This document shows positions 52,566 to 58,392 of a stretch of 58,392 nucleotides of DNA, one piece after another. The position numbers were made by a program, and so were the translations under genes. Below the pieces are notes generated by a model that saw only the letters and a program-made list of their open reading frames with translations, had not been told where the DNA came from and did no database searches. Within the stretch, counting starts at the first letter, position 1. Every line of letters starts with the position of its first letter. The DNA is from Sulfurimonas crateris (lineage in GTDB: Bacteria > Campylobacterota > Campylobacteria > Campylobacterales > Sulfurimonadaceae). The stretch lies in contig CAMCYC010000008.1 in assembly GCA_945883795.1 (NCBI GenBank), forward strand, positions 1 to 58,392, in the 5' to 3' direction.

Positions 52566-53279
52566 ATGAATTTACTTAAAGAATTTTTTATTGAAGACAA
52601 TTGTTCTTATTTAAAAGAGAATATACAAAAAACACATTATAAAGTTATAGATAATTGTGAAGATCAAGAATGTCAAGACTATATAGAACGGGGCTATAGA
52701 CGGTTTGGAAAAATGTATTTCAGACCAATTTGTGAAACTTGTCATGAATGTCAAAGTATAAAAATTGATGTTGAAAACTTTACATTTTCTAAATCTATGC
52801 GAAGAATCATGAATAAAGGTGCAAATATTAAAGTGTATATTCAACACCCTTCCCTCACACAAAGCCATTTGGAACTCTTTAAGAAATATCATCTTCATAT
52901 GAAAGATAAAAAAAAGTGGGAATACCAAGAAGTAACCTCACAAAGTTATTATAACTCATTTGTAAATGGCCACAATGATTTTGGATACGAAGTGCTTTAT
53001 TATGACTCAAATAAACTTATTGGCGTTGATTTAGTTGATATGCTTAAAGATGGTGTATCTTCTATCTATTTTTATTATGACCCAGATTATAAACAATATT
53101 CATTAGGGAAATTGTCACTTTACAATCAAATCAAATTTGCCCAAAAAAGTGCAAAGAAGTGGATTTATTTAGGATATTATGTTCAAGAATGTGCCTCATT
53201 AGCATATAAATCTGAGTATAAACCTTATCTAACACTCAATGGAAGACCAAATTTGCATGAAAATTTTGAATGGAATTAA
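52566..53279 (+). CDS. bpt: Aspartate/glutamate leucyltransferase
   Basis: Transfers Leu from leucyl-tRNA to N-terminal Asp or Glu, marking proteins for ClpS/ClpAP degradation in the N-degron pathway. The 237 residues contain the family signature GYRRFGKMYFRPICETCHEC, a Cys-rich N-terminal part and a GNAT-like fold ending YKSEYKPYLTLNGRP. This is the Bpt group of the ATE family; specificity for leucine is inferred from the bacterial setting. Confidence 0.9.
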   Translation: MNLLKEFFIEDNCSYLKENIQKTHYKVIDNCEDQECQDYIERGYRRFGKMYFRPICETCHECQSIKIDVENFTFSKSMRRIMNKGANIKVYIQHPSLTQSHLELFKKYHLHMKDKKKWEYQEVTSQSYYNSFVNGHNDFGYEVLYYDSNKLIGVDLVDMLKDGVSSIYFYYDPDYKQYSLGKLSLYNQIKFAQKSAKKWIYLGYYVQECASLAYKSEYKPYLTLNGRPNLHENFEWN

Positions 53280-53292
53280 ATAATTCAAAATT

Positions 53293-53961
53293 TTATTGCC
53301 CATTTTCTAATTCTTTTTTTTGCTCTTGAATTATCTCAACTTTTTTTCTTGAAATATCTTCTTCAAGAAATTTTTTAAGATTTTCATGTTCTTGCAAATC
53401 TTTTTCTCTTATCCGTTTAATTTTAGCTTCTTGTATCTTTTTTTTATTCAACTCTTTTTCTACTTGAGACTTTTTTTGTTGTAGTAATTTTGCATCTTTA
53501 TCAAGTAACTCTTGAATAACTCCTCTCTTGTCTATCTCCTGAGAATGTGTTACATAATAGTCTATAATCTTTTTTTTATGAGTTTTGATGTCTAATAATC
53601 CAGAATTCACAAGTTGAAAAAAAAGTTTATTATCCTCATTTTTCATAGCTAGTTCAAAACTTTTTTGTACACTTCGTATAAAAAAATCATTTATTACAGA
53701 AAGTTTTCTTAATTGCTTAAGATATTCCATTTTATTATTAGTATCATTAGGTAGTATAGTATTACCTAACTGTTTTGTTTTATTTACATCTAAAAAATAT
53801 TGTTGCAAAGTTTTTAGATATTGATTAAAAGATGGTATTTCTTGAAGTTTAACAATTTTATCTGCATTATCATATATTATATTGCCCAATGTGGAATATA
53901 TTTTAGGATTTTGTGCAATTAGAAGTGTGGCAAAAAAGGAGATTAAAAAAAACTTTTTCAT
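53293..53961 (-). CDS. Secreted coiled-coil protein of unknown function
   Basis: A 222-residue protein with a signal peptide (MKKFFLISFFATLLIAQ). The mature part is helical, and the last 80 residues are a strongly charged Lys/Glu coiled coil (LLQQKKSQVEKELNKKKIQE). No domain was recognised. It lies downstream of fusA on the same strand but past a hairpin that may end the str operon transcript. Confidence 0.6.
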   Translation of the reverse strand: MKKFFLISFFATLLIAQNPKIYSTLGNIIYDNADKIVKLQEIPSFNQYLKTLQQYFLDVNKTKQLGNTILPNDTNNKMEYLKQLRKLSVINDFFIRSVQKSFELAMKNEDNKLFFQLVNSGLLDIKTHKKKIIDYYVTHSQEIDKRGVIQELLDKDAKLLQQKKSQVEKELNKKKIQEAKIKRIREKDLQEHENLKKFLEEDISRKKVEIIQEQKKELENGQ

Positions 53962-54025
53962 TTAGTAGCCTATTTATTTCTCATTGAATAATGAAAAGTT
54001 TTAAAAAAATTCTACTATTCTAATT

Positions 54026-54057
54026 TTATACTTCCCTTTGATGGGAAGCATAAAAGA
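54026..54057 (-). terminator. Probable terminator after fusA
   Basis: 54026-54038 pairs with 54045-54057 (one mismatch, 6-nt loop TTTGAT), 7 nt past the fusA stop. A run of seven U follows only after about 15 nt on the minus transcript, so termination strength is uncertain. Confidence 0.5.
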
Positions 54058-54064
54058 GTTTTTA

Positions 54065-56155
54065 CTAGCCGTTACGCTTTTTAATAATTTCTTCAGAAAC
54101 ATTTCTTGGAACTTCTTCATAATGATCAAATTCCATAGAATATGTAGCACGACCTTGAGTAGAAGAACGAAGGTCAGTTGAATAACCAAACATCTCAGCA
54201 AGTGGAACAAATGCATCAACAATTTTGTTTCCTGAACGGTCACTCATGTTGTTTATTTGACCACGACGACGGTTAAGGTCACCGATAACATCACCCATGT
54301 AGTCTTCAGGAACTTCAACTTCAACTTTCATCATTGGCTCTAAAATAGCTGGTCTAGCTTTTCTACATCCCTCTTTAAAACCCATTGACCCAGCAAGTTT
54401 AAATGCCATCTCATTTGAATCCACATCATGGTATGAACCATCATATAATGAAACATCAATATCTTCCATTGGATAGCCCGCAAGAACACCATTTGACATA
54501 GCTTCTCTACACCCTTTTTCAACAGCAGGAATATACTCTTTTGGAACAGTTCCACCTTTAATATCATTGTGAAAAACAAATCCTGTTCCAGCATCACCTG
54601 GCTTAATTGTAAGGAAAACATGCCCGTATGCACCACGACCACCAGATTGTTTAGCATATTTATGTTCTTGCTTTACTGTATCTTTGATTGTCTCACGGTA
54701 AGAAACCTGTGGAGCACCAACTTCAGCTTCTACTTTAAACTCTCTTTTCATACGGTCAACAAGAATTTCAAGGTGTAACTCACCCATTCCTGAGATAATC
54801 GTTTGACCAGTTTCTTCATCAGTATTTACTCTAAAAGATGGATCTTCAGCAGCTAATTTACCTAGAGCAATACCCATTTTCTCTTGATCAGCTTTTGTTT
54901 TTGGCTCAACTGCAACAGAAATAACTGGTTCTGGAAATACCATTCTCTCTAACACAACTGTATCATCTGGGTCACAAAGAGTATCACCAGTAGTTGTATA
55001 TTTAAGACCAACAACTGCACCGATTTCACCCGCATAAATCTCTTTAATCTCTTCACGCTTGATAGCATGCATCTTAACAATTCGACCTATACGCTCTTTT
55101 TTATCTTTAGTCGAATTATGAACAAATGAGCCTGCTTCTAATGAACCACGATAAACACGAATAAAAGTTAATGTTCCAACAAATGGGTCAGTCATAATTT
55201 TGAATGCTAATGCTGCAAATTTACCATCATCCGTTGATGGAACGATAACTTCAATCTCTTCATCATCCATCATCGTTCCTTTGATAGGAGCACATTCTGT
55301 AGGAGCTGGAAGATAAGCAACAACAGCGTCAAGTAAAGTTTGAACACCTTTGTTTTTAAATGCAGTACCTGCAGTCATTGGAACAATATGCATACCAAGA
55401 GTAGCAGCTTTAATACCAGCAATAATTTCATCTTCAGTTAATGCTATACCCTCTAAATATTTTTCAGCGAGTTCTTCATTTCCATCAACTTCAGAAATAG
55501 ATTCAATCATTTTTTCACGGTATTCTTGAGATTTTTCAAGCATATCAGCTGGAATTTCTTCAACATGGTAATTAGAACCCATCTCTGCATCAACATCCCA
55601 AACTATTGCTTTCATTTTAACAAGGTCAACTATACCTTTAAAAGTATCTTCTACGCCAATTGGTAATTGAATTGGAACTGGATTACCTTTTAGACGAGTA
55701 CGAATTTGCTCTTCAACTTGGTAAAAATTTGCACCTGTTCTATCCATTTTATTGACAAATACAATAGATGGTACGCCATAACGATTTCTTTGTCTCCATA
55801 CTGTTTCCGATTGAGGCTGAACACCACCAACAGCACAAAACACTGAAACTGCACCATCAAGAACACGCATTGAGCGTTCAACTTCAATTGTAAAGTCAAC
55901 GTGACCCGGAGTGTCTATGATATTAATTTGCTTTCCATCCCACTCACAAGTTGTAGCAGCAGAAGTGATTGTAATACCTCTTTCTTGCTCTTGCTCCATC
56001 CAGTCCATAGTAGCAGCACCATCATGAACCTCACCAATTTTATGCTCAACGCCAGTATAGAAAAGAATTCTTTCTGTTGTTGTAGTTTTACCTGCATCAA
56101 TATGCGCAGCAATACCTATATTTCTTACATCTTCTAATTTATGTGATCTTGCCAT
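54065..56155 (-). CDS. fusA: Elongation factor G
   Basis: GTPase driving translocation on the ribosome. The 696-residue protein has [15 protein letters not shown] (P-loop), [14 protein letters not shown] (switch I), DTPGHVDFT and NKMDRTG, then the five-domain EF-G layout with [14 protein letters not shown] and RRGQINNM. It is the third gene of the str operon after rpsL and rpsG; tuf lies elsewhere in the window, so this operon lacks it. Confidence 0.98.
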   Translation of the reverse strand: MARSHKLEDVRNIGIAAHIDAGKTTTTERILFYTGVEHKIGEVHDGAATMDWMEQEQERGITITSAATTCEWDGKQINIIDTPGHVDFTIEVERSMRVLDGAVSVFCAVGGVQPQSETVWRQRNRYGVPSIVFVNKMDRTGANFYQVEEQIRTRLKGNPVPIQLPIGVEDTFKGIVDLVKMKAIVWDVDAEMGSNYHVEEIPADMLEKSQEYREKMIESISEVDGNEELAEKYLEGIALTEDEIIAGIKAATLGMHIVPMTAGTAFKNKGVQTLLDAVVAYLPAPTECAPIKGTMMDDEEIEVIVPSTDDGKFAALAFKIMTDPFVGTLTFIRVYRGSLEAGSFVHNSTKDKKERIGRIVKMHAIKREEIKEIYAGEIGAVVGLKYTTTGDTLCDPDDTVVLERMVFPEPVISVAVEPKTKADQEKMGIALGKLAAEDPSFRVNTDEETGQTIISGMGELHLEILVDRMKREFKVEAEVGAPQVSYRETIKDTVKQEHKYAKQSGGRGAYGHVFLTIKPGDAGTGFVFHNDIKGGTVPKEYIPAVEKGCREAMSNGVLAGYPMEDIDVSLYDGSYHDVDSNEMAFKLAGSMGFKEGCRKARPAILEPMMKVEVEVPEDYMGDVIGDLNRRRGQINNMSDRSGNKIVDAFVPLAEMFGYSTDLRSSTQGRATYSMEFDHYEEVPRNVSEEIIKKRNG

Positions 56156-56193
56156 TTTTTTTAATGCCTTAAAGTTATTTATTTAGAGAGTTG

Positions 56194-56237
56194 GACCTCT
56201 TTTATAAAAAGGCTTTTACCTATTTATAAAAGAGGTC
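56194..56237 (-). promoter_or_regulatory. Intercistronic hairpin between rpsG and fusA (1)
   Basis: A perfect 15-bp stem (56194-56208 with 56223-56237, 14-nt loop). There is no U tract, so it is unlikely to be a terminator. A processing or stabilising element is plausible. Confidence 0.6.
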
Positions 56238-56246
56238 ATCAGAGGA

Positions 56247-56278
56247 ATCCTAACTAACTAATTAAGTATAGTTAGGAT
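56247..56278 (-). promoter_or_regulatory. Intercistronic hairpin between rpsG and fusA (2)
   Basis: ATCCTAACTA (56247-56256) pairs with TAGTTAGGAT (56269-56278), 12-nt loop, just before the first hairpin on the transcript. Confidence 0.6.
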
Positions 56279-56301
56279 AACGAAAATTGATTACTTAAAT
56301 G

Positions 56302-56769
<468 letters not shown>

Positions 56770-56940
56770 CTATTTTTTCCTTCTTCAATTTTTTCAAATT
56801 TACTCAAAACAATTATGTTCTTTAAAAAACTTTCTAACGAACATAGTAAGTCCTGCAGTTAGCTTGAATATAAAGGCGACTAAACGCCTACTCTATAAAT
56901 TTGTTTGTGCAAATTTTCTGTTTTTTGTAAAAAAGTTTGA

Positions 56941-57321
56941 CTATTTTTTAGCTTTAGCTTTTTTAGTCCCGTATTTAGAACGAGAAACAGTACGATTAGC
57001 AACACCAGCAGTATCTAAAGCACCACGAACGATATGATACTTAACACCCGGTAAATCTTTGATACGACCACCACGAACAAGAACGATAGAATGCTCTTGA
57101 AGGTTATGACCCTCACCACCAATATATGAAATAACTTCGAAACCTGAAGTTAAACGAACTTTAGCTACTTTTCTTAAAGCTGAGTTTGGTTTTTTTGGTG
57201 TAGTTGTGTAAACACGAGTACAAACACCACGGCGTTGTGGACACGAAACAAGCGCTGGTGATTTTGATTTTTTAACCACAGCTCTACGCTCATTACGAAT
57301 CAATTGATTGATTGTAGGCAT
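56941..57321 (-). CDS. rpsL: 30S ribosomal protein S12
   Basis: Decoding-centre protein of 126 residues. [32 protein letters not shown] and [16 protein letters not shown] are diagnostic. Lys at the [10 protein letters not shown] site is the streptomycin-sensitive form. First gene of the str operon; a candidate promoter lies at 57378-57383. Confidence 0.98.
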   Translation of the reverse strand: MPTINQLIRNERRAVVKKSKSPALVSCPQRRGVCTRVYTTTPKKPNSALRKVAKVRLTSGFEVISYIGGEGHNLQEHSIVLVRGGRIKDLPGVKYHIVRGALDTAGVANRTVSRSKYGTKKAKAKK

Positions 57322-57377
57322 ACAATTCCTTTTTTAAATATGTTCCAGTAGAATTTAATTCCCTAAAATTTCAGAGA

Positions 57378-57383
57378 ATTATA
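57378..57383 (-). promoter_or_regulatory. -10 element for the str operon
   Basis: TATAAT on the minus strand, 56 nt before rpsL. The expected -35 position is AT-rich without consensus. Confidence 0.45.
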
Positions 57384-57580
57384 AACGCGGAATCTTATAG
57401 AAATAGTGATTAAAGTTAGCTTATTTAAGTGTTTATTAATAATTGTTCTTACTCATCCTTCAATCTCTGCGATTGAGAATAAGCAATTTAATTAGCGAGA
57501 ATTTATCAAAATAGTTATTTTTGAGTATTTTCAAGCAACAAAGAGATAAAATAAATTCAAAATTTTAAAAAGGCAACTCC

Positions 57581-58207
57581 ATGAGTAACACAAACCTCCC
57601 AGCTCTGCGACCAGAGACTCAAGCAATTTTGGGTAAATCAAAAAGGCTTTTAGCCATTACTAATAAAATTCTTGCCAACAAAGTGGTAAAAAAAACACCG
57701 CCACCACCAAAGGTTGTGCATAAAATTAGCACCGACCAAAACAAAGCAATAGAGTTTAGCGACAATATAGAAGCTTGGATAGATACCGATACAGGTTTAA
57801 TGTGGGAAGTTAAAACAAAAGAAAATATTGGACATTACTATGTTTGGAGCAAAGAATATATTGAAAAAGCTTATTTTCCAGAAAAATTAACCGATGATGT
57901 GAAAGATGCTTTTTCGTATGCCCAGAAGTTAAATGCAAACAACCATGCAGGATTTAGTGATTGGAGAGTTCCAACACACAAAGAACTAAAAACAGTTCTT
58001 ACAAAAGAGAAAAATAACGGTTATTATATAAAATATCCTTTATCAAAAAATACCGCAAATACCGCCTCTAGCCATTACTGGAGTTCTACTACCGATGCGA
58101 GCTATACCGGCGGTGCGTGGATTGTCTACTTCAGCAATGGCACTCAGGACAACTTCGGCAATAAGACGGGTAGCAATTATGTTCGTTGTGTCAGGGCAGG
58201 ACAGTAA
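57581..58207 (+). CDS. DUF1566-domain protein with a DGR-like variable C-terminus
   Basis: A 208-residue protein. Residues 1-35 (LPALRPETQAILGKSKRLLA) form a short helical lead, followed by a Pro/Lys linker. The DUF1566 domain (about 58-207) starts IEAWIDTDTGLMWEV and continues with FSDWRVPTHKELKTVL. The last 45 residues (YWSSTTDASYTGGAWIVYFS, then NYVRCVRAGQ) have the C-type-lectin-like end that diversity-generating retroelements vary. The DNA here is about half G+C against about a third in the first part, and many codons are NNC or NNT, as expected from adenine mutagenesis of AAC/AAT. No reverse transcriptase lies in this window, so activity is unproven. Confidence 0.75.
   Translation: MSNTNLPALRPETQAILGKSKRLLAITNKILANKVVKKTPPPPKVVHKISTDQNKAIEFSDNIEAWIDTDTGLMWEVKTKENIGHYYVWSKEYIEKAYFPEKLTDDVKDAFSYAQKLNANNHAGFSDWRVPTHKELKTVLTKEKNNGYYIKYPLSKNTANTASSHYWSSTTDASYTGGAWIVYFSNGTQDNFGNKTGSNYVRCVRAGQ
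58070..58207 (+). repeat. Candidate variable repeat (VR) of a DGR-like system
   Basis: The C-terminal coding segment of the DUF1566 gene differs in base composition from its own 5' part and from flanking DNA. The last 31 bp, through the stop codon, are shared exactly with the window's left edge, which would serve as the invariant homing end. Boundaries on the 5' side are estimated from the composition change. Confidence 0.5.
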
Positions 58208-58213
58208 CTTTGA
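58177..58213 (+). repeat. 37-bp direct repeat, right copy
   Basis: Identical to 1-37. It includes the last codons of the DUF1566 gene and six bases beyond its stop. Confidence 0.9.
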
Positions 58214-58249
58214 CCCTTTGCTCTTATTAAAAAAATTTAAAGGAAAAAA

Positions 58250-58392
58250 ATGCACCAAATATTAAAAAGATTAGAACTGATAAAAACAAGCATTGCTATA
58301 GAAGATATAGAGATTATTGAGTTGCAAATTGCTAAATTAAGCGGTTTGGATGGTGAGGTTGCAAATATTTTGCAAATGCTCAAAAATCAAGA
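58250..58392 (+). CDS. Start of an unrecognised gene after the DUF1566 gene (partial)
   Basis: AAGGAAAAAAATG gives a good ribosome-binding site and start. The visible 47 residues, MHQILKRLELIKTSIAIEDI then EIIELQIAKLSGLDGEVANI, are a strongly helical, Leu/Ile-rich, amphipathic segment that continues beyond the window. No family could be assigned. It is 42 nt downstream of the DUF1566 stop on the same strand and is probably co-transcribed. Confidence 0.65.
   Translation, partial: MHQILKRLELIKTSIAIEDIEIIELQIAKLSGLDGEVANILQMLKNQ

Noticed and set aside
54001-54243. 80-codon frame overlapping the fusA 3' end
   Set aside because: It lies in another frame of fusA with no ribosome-binding site and is a shadow of the real gene.

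Overview
The window comes from an AT-rich member of the Campylobacterota (Epsilonproteobacteria). Evidence for this is a Wolinella-type frdCAB fumarate reductase with a diheme FrdC, the tRNA-Thr/Tyr/Gly/Thr-tuf-rpmG-tRNA-Trp-secE-nusG-rplKAJL-rpoB-rpoC block, a HldD/HldE heptose set, a periplasmic ATP-dependent DNA ligase and a cytochrome c-553. rpoB and rpoC are separate genes. Helicobacter and Wolinella have them fused, so a Sulfurimonas/Sulfurovum/Arcobacter-like relative is more likely. Genus cannot be fixed from sequence alone.

Layout. (1) 1-31: the last codons of a DUF1566-type protein, then about 280 nt of hairpin-rich non-coding DNA. (2) 313-8351: a SmpA/BamE-like lipoprotein, frdCAB, gdhA, an MscS-type channel, a BLUF blue-light sensor and a YgiW-type OB-fold protein. 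(3) 8352-9663: a gene-poor scar with fragments of ISL3 and IS66 transposases and an inverted-repeat segment. (4) 9664-16665: surE-tcdA, sbcD-sbcC (Mre11/Rad50), a multi-cluster ferredoxin protein and an AroE-like protein without the usual catalytic lysine motif. (5) 16708-20100 (minus): an RND transporter behind a small FtsB-like protein. A 134-bp MITE-like element with a perfect 8-bp target duplication sits just upstream of the latter. (6) 20513-34670 (minus): the transcription/translation block, with promoters and intercistronic hairpins visible. (7) 34726-36651: a GAF/HD-GYP/metallo-beta-lactamase fusion. (8) 36693-45957: a cell-envelope island with two GT9 heptosyltransferases, HldE, HldD, LigE, a glycosidase-like membrane protein, a PAP2 phosphatase and an LTA-synthase-like transferase. 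(9) 46071-57321: cytochrome c-553, an outer-membrane barrel, a 1030-residue Ig-repeat lipoprotein, panC, prfB, bpt and the rpsL-rpsG-fusA str operon. (10) 57581-end: a complete DUF1566 protein and the start of an unrecognised downstream gene.

The most unusual signals are these. The DUF1566 gene at the right edge has a C-terminal segment that is compositionally foreign to its surroundings, and its last 37 bp recur exactly at the left edge. Segments of this kind are what diversity-generating retroelements (DGRs) vary, but no reverse transcriptase lies in the window. The GAF/HD-GYP/MBL fusion may join c-di-GMP and cyclic-nucleotide hydrolysis in one polypeptide. The MITE, the IS scar, the AroE-like pseudoenzyme beside a polyferredoxin, and the glycosidase-like protein with a substituted acid/base position also merit checking.

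The genes work together in a few clear groups. frdCAB and cytochrome c-553 serve anaerobic and periplasmic electron transport. hldD/hldE supply ADP-heptose to the heptosyltransferases that build the LPS inner core, with neighbouring envelope-modifying enzymes. The large minus-strand block supplies ribosomal proteins, elongation factors and RNA polymerase.
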